Source of the DNA: Streptomyces huasconensis
GTDB taxonomy: Bacteria; Actinomycetota; Actinomycetes; Streptomycetales; Streptomycetaceae
Direction of reading: 5' to 3'
NCBI GenBank assembly: GCA_004010275.1
Contig: RBWT01000088.1
Span: 1-33,340 of the forward strand
DNA: 33,340 bases
How positions within the stretch are numbered: position 1 is the stretch's first letter; every line of letters begins with the position of its first letter. A model generated the notes under the pieces. The model searched no databases. It was not told the origin of the DNA and saw only the letters and a program-made list of their open reading frames with translations. The translations under genes were made by a program, and so were the position numbers. This document shows, one piece after another, positions 26,187 through 33,340 of the stretch.

Positions 26187-28400
26187 TCAGCGGTACGAGA
26201 CGCCCGCAGGCTCCTCACCGCAGGCTCCCCAATGTGCCGAGGGAGGCCGCTTCTCGATGATCCGCCGGGCCCTCGTCTCCCCCAGACTGGTCGCGTACCA
26301 AGGGGCACGCTCCGACCCGAGGTCGTCGGCGATGGGCTTGATCGCACACGAGCGCTGCGGTTCCGGCAGCTTGTCGAGGGCCGGTATCGCGTCTGCGGAC
26401 AGCTGGCGCGCGTAATCAAGGTCGAGCTTTCCGGTGACCTCGTAACGGTGCACGTTGCGCTCGGCGATCATCGCGTCCGGCGACAGCAGACCAAAGGCCA
26501 AAACTCCCGCCGCGGCACTCGCGGCGACGGCGCGCGGCAGCCACCGCGCCCCCCAGATCCCGGCGGCCATGATCAACAGGATGATCACACCGAGCCAGAG
26601 CTCCACGGCCACGACCGAGATCCTCAGCCTGGTCAGCCCGTACGCCTCCACATACATGTCCATACGCCGCACCGCGGAGGCCACCACGACGAGCGTCATC
26701 GCGCAGAGCGTGCCGAGCACCGCACGCACGAGCGTGCGGTCCTTGGCGCCGCCACGAGGTGCCCAGCGCAGCGCGAACACGATCACGAGCAGCGTGAGGA
26801 GCGTGGCCAGGAGCAACTGCCAGAATCCCTGCCGCGCATAGGCGGAGTACGAGAGTCCGGTCCTGTCGAGGACGGTGTCGTACCCGCCGAAGAGAACGGC
26901 CAGTTGAACGGCGTTGAACGCCCCGAACAGAACATTGAGCACGATCAGCGGAAGGGCCCACTCCATCCGGCCGCGGGCTCGGCCGGGTTTCACAACGAGC
27001 CGGTCCCACCGAAGGGGAGAAGCGGCGACGTGCGCTGCGGCGAGCGCGCCGACCGCGCCGATCACCAGGAGCAGGAGGCGCACGGGGACCCCGGCGGGCG
27101 AGGTGTCCGGTATCAGCTCACCGAGCCGGTCGGCGAACGCGGCATCCGCGCCGGCGAACAGCGCGCCGAAGACCAGCAGCAACGCGGCGGTCATCGCCGC
27201 CGCGCGCATCGCGGGTCCTGCCCCACGCTCACTGCTCCCCCGCTCGCGCATGCCGCGCCAACCCCAGACGAGCCCCTTCCACACCGCGTCGAAGAGACCG
27301 ATGGGGCTCAGGATCACCCCGAGCCAGGTCCGACAGCCGTGCAAGGCGAGCGAACCGAGCACGACCGAGGAGACGACCGCGAGGAACGACGGCCACCCCG
27401 CGTCCCGCAGCGCGGGCACGATCAGCAGCGCGAGTCCGCCGACCGCCCACGTCAGAGACCAGCCACCGGGTCGGCTGCCGGCCTTTGGGGAGGCGAAGTA
27501 GGCAGCGAGCGCGGCAGGGATGGCGACGATCAGCAGATTGATCGCCAGCCCGTCGCCGAGGAACAGCATGCTCAGTACGGCGGCGACGAGCACCGAGCAG
27601 AGCGTCGCCGTCCGGACGGGTCCGGGCGGGTCGGTACGTAGGTCGGCGAGGATCGGCGTGGTCTCGGGCACCGGATAGCCCCAGGCGGCGTGGGCCTGCG
27701 GCCTCACCCCTCCGGCTGCCTGGTCCTGCGGATGCCGCGGATGTTGCGGATGCTGCGGTGGCGCGGATGTCTGGTACGGCGACGGTGCCGGAGCCCGGCC
27801 CTGAGGCCCGGCCTGATCAGCACTCCCGGCGGCCTTCTTCCCCTGGCCACCGATCACTTCGGCCGCGTCGCGCCGCTCGTCTACGGCTGACGCCCCGAGG
27901 GCGCCGGGCGCTTCCGCCCCTGCGGACGCGTCCGCAGGGGGCGCATCTGGCCCAGCTGATGCAGCTGACACAGCCGGTGCAGCCGGTGCGGTTGGCGCAG
28001 CCGCTGCGCTTGACGCAGCCAGTCCAGTGCCTGTGGCCGATGCCCCGCCCGCACCAGATCCATCGCCACCAGCGGACACGCTGCCGGGAGCGGATCTGTC
28101 ACCGTCATCGTCGGCGGATACGTCACGGCTGCCGGACGCATCACCATCGGCAGCTGCTCGGCCGCCGCGAGGTCCTTCGCCACCGGGTCCGCCACTGCGT
28201 ACTGCGTCGCCACGGGGAGTCGGCTCACCGCTGGCGGACGCGGAACCGCGAGCGGATACGGCACCACGATCGGGTACGCCACCGCCAGCGGGTACGTCAC
28301 CATCCCCACCATCAGGCACACGACCGCGAGCGGTTACATCACCACCAGCTGGAACGTCCCCCCTTGCCGGTACGTCACCATCGGCTGCTGTGTCGGACAC
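26187..28400 (-). CDS. DUF4173-type polytopic membrane protein with long repeat-rich N-terminus
   Basis: A 737-residue protein from GTG 28400, which has GGGAGGGGG five bases upstream; the frame runs to 28496. Residues 1-270 are almost only Gly, Ala, Asp, Pro, Val, Ser with a six-residue rhythm such as GDVPAG and GDVPAR, then a Gln/His/Pro stretch. About ten or more membrane helices follow (TATLCSVLVAAVLSMLFLGDG, LLIVAIPAALAAYFA, LALLIVPAL, LLLLVIGAVGALAAAHVAA, LPLIVLNVLFGAFNAVQLAVLFGG, QLLLATLLTLLVIVFALRW, ELWLGVIILLIMAAGIWGARWL). The soluble end has DAMIAERNVHRYEVTGKLDLDYARQLSADAIPALDKLP, a feature of DUF4173/DUF4153-like proteins. The function is unknown. The neighbours on the same strand do not suggest a pathway. 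Confidence 0.85.
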   Translation of the reverse strand: MSDTAADGDVPARGDVPAGGDVTARGRVPDGGDGDVPAGGGVPDRGAVSARGSASASGEPTPRGDAVRSGGPGGEGPRGGRAAADGDASGSRDVSADDDGDRSAPGSVSAGGDGSGAGGASATGTGLAASSAAAAPTAPAAPAVSAASAGPDAPPADASAGAEAPGALGASAVDERRDAAEVIGGQGKKAAGSADQAGPQGRAPAPSPYQTSAPPQHPQHPRHPQDQAAGGVRPQAHAAWGYPVPETTPILADLRTDPPGPVRTATLCSVLVAAVLSMLFLGDGLAINLLIVAIPAALAAYFASPKAGSRPGGWSLTWAVGGLALLIVPALRDAGWPSFLAVVSSVVLGSLALHGCRTWLGVILSPIGLFDAVWKGLVWGWRGMRERGSSERGAGPAMRAAAMTAALLLVFGALFAGADAAFADRLGELIPDTSPAGVPVRLLLLVIGAVGALAAAHVAASPLRWDRLVVKPGRARGRMEWALPLIVLNVLFGAFNAVQLAVLFGGYDTVLDRTGLSYSAYARQGFWQLLLATLLTLLVIVFALRWAPRGGAKDRTLVRAVLGTLCAMTLVVVASAVRRMDMYVEAYGLTRLRISVVAVELWLGVIILLIMAAGIWGARWLPRAVAASAAAGVLAFGLLSPDAMIAERNVHRYEVTGKLDLDYARQLSADAIPALDKLPEPQRSCAIKPIADDLGSERAPWYATSLGETRARRIIEKRPPSAHWGACGEEPAGVSYR
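28230..28395 (-). repeat. 18-bp in-frame repeat (GDVPAG-like) in DUF4173 protein
   Basis: The coding sequence of the first 55 residues repeats GDVPAxG with a 6-codon period, degenerating toward the membrane domain. Confidence 0.65.
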
Positions 28401-28615
28401 GGGACCCCCTCCCGGCCGGTTCACCGCTGCCGCGCGCGGCTCACGGAGGTGGCCACTGGCCTGCCGGGACCGGCATCTCGTTACAACGCGCACCAACCAA
28501 GATCAACTGGCGGGCCGCATCAGCGTATCCGCACGTCCATGCCCAGCCGCCGGCCAGGGCTCGCCTGTGGCACGACCGTGACGTGAGCCGCTGATGGCTC
28601 CCGGAATGCCCGGGA

Positions 28616-29524
28616 TCAGGCCTTCCCTGCCGGCAACCAGCTCGGCAGCGCCTCGGTCCGCTCCAGCCACTCCCCGGGCGGCACGCCGCCTTTCCCGGAA
28701 GCGACCACGCCCCCCACGATGGCGCAGGTCGTGTCCATGTCGCCGCCCACCTGTGCGGTGTCCCAGATGGCTCGTTCATACGCCCCGAGCCCCCGGGCCG
28801 CCGACCACAGCGCGAACGGCACCGTGTCGTGGGCCGTCGTGCGGCGGCCGCACCCCAGGACCGCGGCGACCGTCGCCGCGTCGCCGTAGTCGAGCATGTC
28901 CCGCGCCCTGCGCAGTCCCGCGCCCACGGCACTGCGCGGCACCAGGGCGATGACCCCGTCAAGGAGTGCCTGCGGCGTCGGTGGCCCCGCCGGGTCGGCT
29001 GTCAGCGCCGCGGCCGCGGCCACCGCCATCGCTCCAACCACTGCCTCCCGGTGCTGGTGCGTGGTGTAGGCCGAGATCTCCGCCTGATGTGTCGCCTGCT
29101 CCGGGTCGTCCGCGTACCAGGCGCCGAGCGGAGCGATCCGCATCGCCGCGCCGTTGCCCCAGGACCCCTGCCCCTTGAACAGCGCAGAGGCCAGTTCCCG
29201 CCAGTCGCCACCCTCACGAACCTGCCGCAGGAGCCGGTTCACCGCAGGGCCGTACCCGCGGTCGAAGTCGTGGTGCTCGGCGAAGGACCGGGCCAGCGCG
29301 TCCTGATCGATCCGGTGGTGCTCGATGAGGACGGCCAGCACGGAGCAGGCCATCTCGGTGTCGTCGGTCCACTGCCACGGGGCGTCCGGCAGCTGTCGGT
29401 GCTTGAGCAGCGGGTAGTGCGCGGGCACGAAGAACTGGGAGCCCAGCGCGTCCCCCACCGCCAGTCCGCGCAGGCTGGCCAGAGCGCGCTCCAGGCGCCG
29501 GTCGGGAGAGGAGTCAGCGGTCAT
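28616..29524 (-). CDS. ADP-ribosylglycohydrolase family protein
   Basis: A 302-residue ADP-ribosyl(arginine/serine) glycohydrolase of the DraG/ARH type, which removes ADP-ribose from targets. The metal-binding motifs are complete: GDALGSQ (24-30), WTDDTEM (52-58), GNGAAMRIAPLG near the middle and GGDMDTTCAIVGG (from 260). The acids in these motifs bind two magnesium or manganese ions. Start is ATG 29524. It is 12 bp downstream of the histidine-phosphatase gene on the same strand and probably shares its transcript. No ADP-ribosyltransferase is visible nearby, so the substrate is open. Confidence 0.93.
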   Translation of the reverse strand: MTADSSPDRRLERALASLRGLAVGDALGSQFFVPAHYPLLKHRQLPDAPWQWTDDTEMACSVLAVLIEHHRIDQDALARSFAEHHDFDRGYGPAVNRLLRQVREGGDWRELASALFKGQGSWGNGAAMRIAPLGAWYADDPEQATHQAEISAYTTHQHREAVVGAMAVAAAAALTADPAGPPTPQALLDGVIALVPRSAVGAGLRRARDMLDYGDAATVAAVLGCGRRTTAHDTVPFALWSAARGLGAYERAIWDTAQVGGDMDTTCAIVGGVVASGKGGVPPGEWLERTEALPSWLPAGKA

Positions 29525-29536
29525 CGCCCTGCCACT

Positions 29537-30196
29537 CTATCCGGTGACGCCGTACGGCTCCGGCTCCCGCCAGCGCACGAACGGCCGGTCCAGTGCGTAC
29601 TTGCCGTCCTCGCCGAGCACCAGCATCCTCATCTCGCCGTTCTCCGGGTTGGCCAGGGACTCGAACTCTGCCACCGTCCAGTGGAACCAGCGCATGCAGA
29701 ACAGCCGCATGGTGAGTCCGTGTGTGACCAGCAGGACATTCGGCGGGTGGTCCGGGGCCTCGAAGCTCCGGTAGAGGCTCTCCAGGAAGGCCCCCACCCT
29801 GTCGTAGACATCCGCCCCCGACTCGCCCTGCGCGAAACGGTAGAAGAAGTGGCCGTACGCGTCCCGGTACGCCTTCTGGAGGCGCACGTCGTCCCTGTCC
29901 TGCCAGTTGCCCCAGTCCTGCTCCCGCAACCTGGGCTCCTCGCGCACCCGCACCAGCTCCGGGTCGAGCCGGAACTCCTGCAGCGTCTCGTGCGTGCGGC
30001 GGTACGGCGAGACGTACACGCTCACCCGTTCCCGGCCGAGCACCTCCCGCAGCCGGCTGCCCGTCTCCGCCGCCTGGGACCGCCCCGTCTCGGTGAGGGC
30101 GAGCGCGTGATCGGGCTCGCGCTCGTACACGGTGTCGTCGGCGTTCCCCGCCGACTCGCCGTGCCGGACCAGGATGATGCGCCGCGGGCGTGCCAT
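29537..30196 (-). CDS. Histidine phosphatase (phosphoglycerate-mutase-like) superfamily protein
   Basis: A 219-residue protein with the RHG motif at residues 11-13 (RIILVRHGESAGN), a second conserved block VYVSPYRRTHETLQ with the catalytic-pocket Arg, the acid in QGESGADVYDR and the second His in NVLLVTHGLTMRLFCMRWFHWTV. This is the normal set for the cofactor-independent branch that uses phosphohistidine. The substrate is unknown; small actinobacterial members of this family include broad phosphatases. It follows the ABC-F gene with a 34-bp gap and precedes the glycohydrolase by 12 bp, which suggests one transcript. Confidence 0.92.
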   Translation of the reverse strand: MARPRRIILVRHGESAGNADDTVYEREPDHALALTETGRSQAAETGSRLREVLGRERVSVYVSPYRRTHETLQEFRLDPELVRVREEPRLREQDWGNWQDRDDVRLQKAYRDAYGHFFYRFAQGESGADVYDRVGAFLESLYRSFEAPDHPPNVLLVTHGLTMRLFCMRWFHWTVAEFESLANPENGEMRMLVLGEDGKYALDRPFVRWREPEPYGVTG

Positions 30197-30230
30197 GCGG
30201 AAACCCTAGATCGGCTCTGTCGCGGGTGGG

Positions 30231-31841
30231 TCAGGCGGGTAGCCGTCCCGACTCCATCCGGCGTATTCGGCCCGTGAAGCGCCGCCGCAGCGACCGGTCG
30301 TGCGAGACGACGACCAGCGCTCCTATCCATTCGTCGAGTGCCGTCTCCAACTCCTCGACCAGGCCGAGCGCCAGGTGGTTGGCGGGCTCGTCGAGAAGCA
30401 GCAGGTCCGCGGGTCTGGCGAGCAGCCGTGCGAGAGCCAGCCTCCGGCGCTGCCCGGCGGAGAGCGCCCCCACCGGGACGTGCAGATCGCCTTCCCGGAA
30501 CAGTCCGAAGGAAAGGAGCAGCTCCGCCTGCTCCTCCTCGGTCAGCCCGAGCCCTTTGCCGAAGGCCCCAAGGACGCGCTCGGCGGGACGTCGGACCGGT
30601 ACCTCCTGCGCCAGATAGCCGATCCGCCCCCTGCGGACGACGGTGCCTTCGTCCGGTTCCAGAACGCCCGCCAAGGTGCGCAGCAAAGTGGACTTCCCCG
30701 CGCCGTTTTCCCCGTGGATCAGCAGGCGCTCACCGGCGGACACCGTGAGTTCCTCCACCTCTAGCCGCTCGCCCACGCGCACGTTCCGCAAGGTCACCAG
30801 CGCGCCCTCGGTGGCGCCCGCCATGGGACGCGCCGCGAACCTCAGCGGCTCGGGCGGCTTGGGCACGGGCTGCTCGTGGAGCCGGCGGAGCCGCTCCTGC
30901 GCGTTGCGCACCCGGCCCGAGACGGAGGCCTGGACCCGGCCTCCCGCCCGGTCGTACGCCATTTTGTTGTTGTCCTTCATGGCGCGTCCGCCGGCGACAG
31001 CGTGGGCGGTGGTCGCCATGAACTCCTGAAGCCGCATGGTCTCCTCGCACCACTGCGCGTACTCCTGCTCCCAGCGTGCGCGGGCCGCTGCCCGCTCCGC
31101 GAGTAGCCCTTGATAGCCGCCGCCGTGCCGCACCACTGTCCTGCGGTCGCCGTCCACTTCGAGGATCGCGGTGGTGACCCGCTCCAAGAAGGTGCGGTCG
31201 TGGGAGACCGCGACCACCGTGCCGCGATGTGCCGACAGGGCGTTCTCCAGCCAGTCCAGCGCCCCCTCGTCCAAGTGGTTCGTCGGCTCGTCCAGGAGCA
31301 TGACTTCCGGGGCGGCGGCAACGAGGCAGGCCAGACCGAGCCGCGCCTGCTCACCCCCGGACAGGCTGCCCAGGGTTCTGTCCTTGCCGATGTGCCCGAG
31401 GCCCAGGCCGTGCATCGCCTTGTCCACTCGCGCGTCCGCCTCATAGCCGCCGCGCAGTTCGAAGGTCGTCAGCAGGTCGCCGTACTCCCCCAGGGCCTCT
31501 TCGGTAGCGGAGCCGAGGTCCGCTTCGAGTTCACGCAGTCGCCGCTCCATGGCCCGCAGCTCGGCCAGCGCCGCGTCGACAGCGTCACCGACGCTGTGGT
31601 CGGCAGGCAGCCGGGGAGTCTGCGCCAGCAGTCCCGCCCCGTGTTCGGCGACGGTCACGACCTGGCCCTCGTCGGGCCTTTCGTCACCGGACATCAGGTG
31701 CAGCAGCGTCGACTTGCCCGCGCCGTTCTCCCCCACGACGCCTATGCGCTCGCCCGGCCTGATCGCGAGGGAGACCGCGTCGAACAGCAGCCGATCACCA
31801 CAGGTCTTGGTCACGCCATGCAGAGAGATCTGAGTAGGCAA
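30231..31841 (-). CDS. ABC-F family ATPase (ribosome-protection type)
   Basis: A 536-residue protein with two ABC domains and no membrane segment, the mark of ABC-F. Domain 1 has Walker A GENGAGKST (37-45), LSGGEQARLGLA and LLDEPTNHLD; domain 2 has GENGAGKST, LSAGQRRRLALA and LLLLDEPANHL. Both Walker B glutamates are present. The linker between them is helical and rich in Arg, Glu and Gln (about 240-325), the part that enters the ribosomal E site in relatives. TTG at 31841 with GGGGGAG upstream is the best start; the frame extends to 31880, but the operator lies there. The gene is divergent from a TetR regulator across two matching operators, a layout common to drug-inducible resistance ABC-F genes. 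No drug is implied. Confidence 0.92.
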   Translation of the reverse strand: MPTQISLHGVTKTCGDRLLFDAVSLAIRPGERIGVVGENGAGKSTLLHLMSGDERPDEGQVVTVAEHGAGLLAQTPRLPADHSVGDAVDAALAELRAMERRLRELEADLGSATEEALGEYGDLLTTFELRGGYEADARVDKAMHGLGLGHIGKDRTLGSLSGGEQARLGLACLVAAAPEVMLLDEPTNHLDEGALDWLENALSAHRGTVVAVSHDRTFLERVTTAILEVDGDRRTVVRHGGGYQGLLAERAAARARWEQEYAQWCEETMRLQEFMATTAHAVAGGRAMKDNNKMAYDRAGGRVQASVSGRVRNAQERLRRLHEQPVPKPPEPLRFAARPMAGATEGALVTLRNVRVGERLEVEELTVSAGERLLIHGENGAGKSTLLRTLAGVLEPDEGTVVRRGRIGYLAQEVPVRRPAERVLGAFGKGLGLTEEEQAELLLSFGLFREGDLHVPVGALSAGQRRRLALARLLARPADLLLLDEPANHLALGLVEELETALDEWIGALVVVSHDRSLRRRFTGRIRRMESGRLPA

Positions 31842-31873
31842 CGGCTCCCCCGATTCCACATTCACGCCGAACA

Positions 31874-31893
31874 AACGCAACGGCCGTTGCGTT
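31874..31893. promoter_or_regulatory. TetR operator 1: AACGCAACGGCCGTTGCGTT
   Basis: A perfect 20-bp palindrome 33 bp upstream of the ABC-F start. It recurs in near-identical form at 31922. Confidence 0.75.
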
Positions 31894-31921
31894 ACGTCGA
31901 GTGTGACATGGCGATCGGGCT

Positions 31922-31941
31922 AACGCAACGGCAGTTGCGGT
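31922..31941. promoter_or_regulatory. TetR operator 2: AACGCAACGGCAGTTGCGGT
   Basis: It matches operator 1 at 18 of 20 positions, and the centres are 48 bp apart. It lies 38 bp upstream of the TetR start, so one operator faces each gene. The sequence TAGACT at 31941-31946 is a possible -10 for the TetR gene. Confidence 0.72.
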
Positions 31942-31979
31942 AGACTTCGCCGAGATGGGATGACGGAGAGGGGTAGGCC

Positions 31980-32804
31980 ATGGCAAACAAGCCTCTTGCC
32001 GCTGGTCAGAGCGGCCAAAGACGCGACGCGGACCAGCACGCCGCTAGCTCGGCAAGTGGCGGCGGAGGCCGACGGAACCAGCCCGAAGGGGCCCCGACCC
32101 AAATCACCGAACAACCGCATGCCACCGAACTGCCGCGGCTCACGAAGTCGCCCCGTCACGCGGCGGCGACGAAGCCCGACGGACCCGGGTCGACCGCGAC
32201 GATCGCCGCCCCCGGCACCCGCCGCCCCGGCGGCCGCACGGCCCGCACCCGCGCCGCCGTCCGCGACGCCGTGCTGAGCGGTCTCGCCGACCACGGGTAT
32301 CCCGGCCTCACCGTCGAGTACGTGGCCGATCACTCAGGGGTCCACAAGACCACGCTGTACCGCCGCTGGGGCGGGCTCGAAGGCATGGTCGCCGACGCCT
32401 TGGACCTGGCGGGCGAGGACACGTGGACACCGCCGGACACCGGCAGCCTCGAAGGGGATCTGCGGGCACTGGCCCGGGAGGTGGTCGACTCCTTCTCCGA
32501 CGAGGCGTCGGCCGCGGCACCGACCGCCTTCATCGCCGCGGCCTTCCAGTCCGAGCGGGCCGCCCAAGCCCTCCACTCCTTCTACGCCGAGCGGTTCAGC
32601 CGCTGCGAGGCGGTCGTCAAGCGCGCCGTAGAGCGCGGCGAGGCAACCGCTGACACCGACGCGGCGGCCCTCGTCCGCGCCGTGTCCGCGCCCCTGCTCT
32701 TCCGCGTGTTCATCACACGCGAGCCAATCGACACGGCGCTCGCCGACCAGTCGGCGGCGGCGGCCTTCGCCGCCACACGCGCAGGGGTTTTCGCGGGGCG
32801 GTGA
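31980..32804 (+). CDS. TetR-family regulator with extended N-terminus
   Basis: A 274-residue TetR regulator. The helix-turn-helix is at about 93-140 (TRAAVRDAVLSGLADHGYPGLTVEYVADHSGVHKTTLYRRWGGLEGMVADAL), followed by a helical ligand domain (LEGDLRALAREVVDSFSDEASAAAPTAFIAAAFQSERAAQALHSFYAERF). Most TetR proteins begin 5-20 residues before the HTH; here about 90 extra residues are rich in Ala, Gly, Ser, Thr, Pro and Arg. The ATG at 31980 has GAGAGGGG upstream, and no better in-frame start follows, so I keep it. It is divergent from the ABC-F gene and should bind both operators to repress itself and the ABC-F gene. Confidence 0.9.
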   Translation: MANKPLAAGQSGQRRDADQHAASSASGGGGRRNQPEGAPTQITEQPHATELPRLTKSPRHAAATKPDGPGSTATIAAPGTRRPGGRTARTRAAVRDAVLSGLADHGYPGLTVEYVADHSGVHKTTLYRRWGGLEGMVADALDLAGEDTWTPPDTGSLEGDLRALAREVVDSFSDEASAAAPTAFIAAAFQSERAAQALHSFYAERFSRCEAVVKRAVERGEATADTDAAALVRAVSAPLLFRVFITREPIDTALADQSAAAAFAATRAGVFAGR

Positions 32805-32813
32805 AGCCCCGCG
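32792..32813. terminator. Bidirectional terminator between TetR and DUF4937 genes
   Basis: CGCGGGGC (32792-32799) pairs with GCCCCGCG (32806-32813) over a 6-nt loop that includes the TetR stop. The convergent DUF4937 gene ends 14 bp further on. Confidence 0.7.
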
Positions 32814-32826
32814 CCCTGAGAAGGGG

Positions 32827-33340
32827 TCACACCGTCCAGGAGGGCTCCAGGTGCACGATGTCACCGGCGAGAGCGGCGACATCGGCATCCGTCTGCGCAC
32901 GCAGCGAGAGACGCTCCACCCGCTCGGCACGGTATTTGCCGTGCTCGGCGGCAGACTGCCACATCGAGAGCACGAGGAACTCATGTCCGGGCGCCTCTCC
33001 GAAGAGCCCTCGCACCATCCCGGGTGAGCCGGCCATCGCCGGGTTCCACACCTTCTCCTGCATCAGGGCGAAGTGTTCGACCCGCTCTTCATGGACCCGG
33101 CAGTGCGCCACCCGCACCACGTCCGCGCCCGTGAAGCGCGGCTCGAAGCCCGTCTTCACGTCGAAGCGGTGATCGAAGAGCTTGGCCTGGAGGTCCTTGT
33201 ACGTACCCCCTTGCGCAGCCGCCAGGCGGTCGTGTGAGCGAGCCATGAAGGAGTCATAGAAGGCGCGGCTTTCCCAGAAGGCGAAGACATGGGCGACGCC
33301 CGGCCGTCCTCGGCTCCACCCCCCGCCCTGCCCCCGGAAC
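32827..33340 (-). CDS. DUF4937/YdbC-like protein, 5'-partial
   Basis: The frame is open from the stop at 32827 to the window end, so the start lies outside. The visible 170 residues read RGQGGGWSRGRPGVAHVFAFWESRAFYDSFMARSHDRLAAAQGGTYKDLQAKLFDHRFDV, then VRVAHCRVHEERVEHFALMQEKVWNPAMAGSPGMVRGLFGEAPGHEFLVLSMWQSAAEHGKYRAERV. This is the two-part antibiotic-biosynthesis-monooxygenase-like (dimeric alpha/beta barrel) pattern of DUF4937/YdbC proteins, with one barrel in each half. An internal ATG at 33246 is preceded by conserved sequence and is not the start. The function is unknown; a heme- or small-molecule-binding role cannot be inferred from motifs alone. Confidence 0.8.
   Translation of the reverse strand, partial: FRGQGGGWSRGRPGVAHVFAFWESRAFYDSFMARSHDRLAAAQGGTYKDLQAKLFDHRFDVKTGFEPRFTGADVVRVAHCRVHEERVEHFALMQEKVWNPAMAGSPGMVRGLFGEAPGHEFLVLSMWQSAAEHGKYRAERVERLSLRAQTDADVAALAGDIVHLEPSWTV

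Noticed and set aside
26232..27641. Long plus-strand frame opposite the DUF4173 gene
   Set aside because: Composition is Arg/Gln/His/Pro-rich with no domain, as expected of the antisense strand of a membrane protein.

Overview
The window is a piece of a Streptomyces chromosome. It has very high GC with strong G/C at third codon positions, and it carries hrdB (principal sigma factor) next to whiH (sporulation GntR regulator), then a secreted trypsin-like protease and a ParE-type topoisomerase subunit. From memory, this order matches the hrdB/whiH neighbourhood of S. coelicolor. Nearly all genes lie on the minus strand. I see no tRNA, rRNA, insertion sequence, integrase or CRISPR array.

Layout: (1) 1-1286, a plus-strand ECF42-type sigma factor cut by the window edge, with a low-complexity repeat inside sigma domain 2. 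(2) 1336-5703, a minus-strand operon: small membrane protein, DesK-type histidine kinase, NarL-type regulator, DUF485 protein and SSS symporter, probably a signal-controlled organic-acid uptake unit. (3) 5899-12723, parE, a small zinc-binding DUF7455 protein (plus strand), a serine protease, hrdB and whiH. (4) 12886-20363, an ABC protein that looks like a fused ATPase-permease, a Nudix/NrtR-like regulator, a glycogen-debranching-like protein and a DUF4192 protein. (5) 20517-23558 on the plus strand, a RecQ-like helicase with a phosphoribosyltransferase-like tail, then a conserved hypothetical. (6) 23559-28400, a gene-poor stretch, a conserved hypothetical, rnhB, a decayed TetR fragment beside a hexamer array, and a DUF4173 membrane protein. 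(7) 28616-33340, an ADP-ribosylglycohydrolase, a histidine phosphatase, an ABC-F ATPase divergent from a TetR regulator across two matching operators, and a DUF4937 gene running off the end.

Two window-wide patterns matter. First, five otherwise intact genes (histidine kinase, hrdB, ABC fusion, RecQ, hypothetical at 24257) each contain one apparent frameshift at a GC-rich site. Because hrdB is essential, sequence error is the simplest explanation, and these genes should be read as whole. Second, several proteins carry in-frame tandem repeats with periods of about 18, 30 or 72 bp at N-termini or in linkers, which suggests that this lineage expands low-complexity coding repeats.

The most unusual items are the sigma factor with a repeat array inside domain 2, the paired DnaA boxes flanking direct repeats between DUF4192 and RecQ, the twin operators at the ABC-F/TetR pair, and the RecQ-phosphoribosyltransferase fusion. 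Nothing here is clearly a wholly new multi-gene system.
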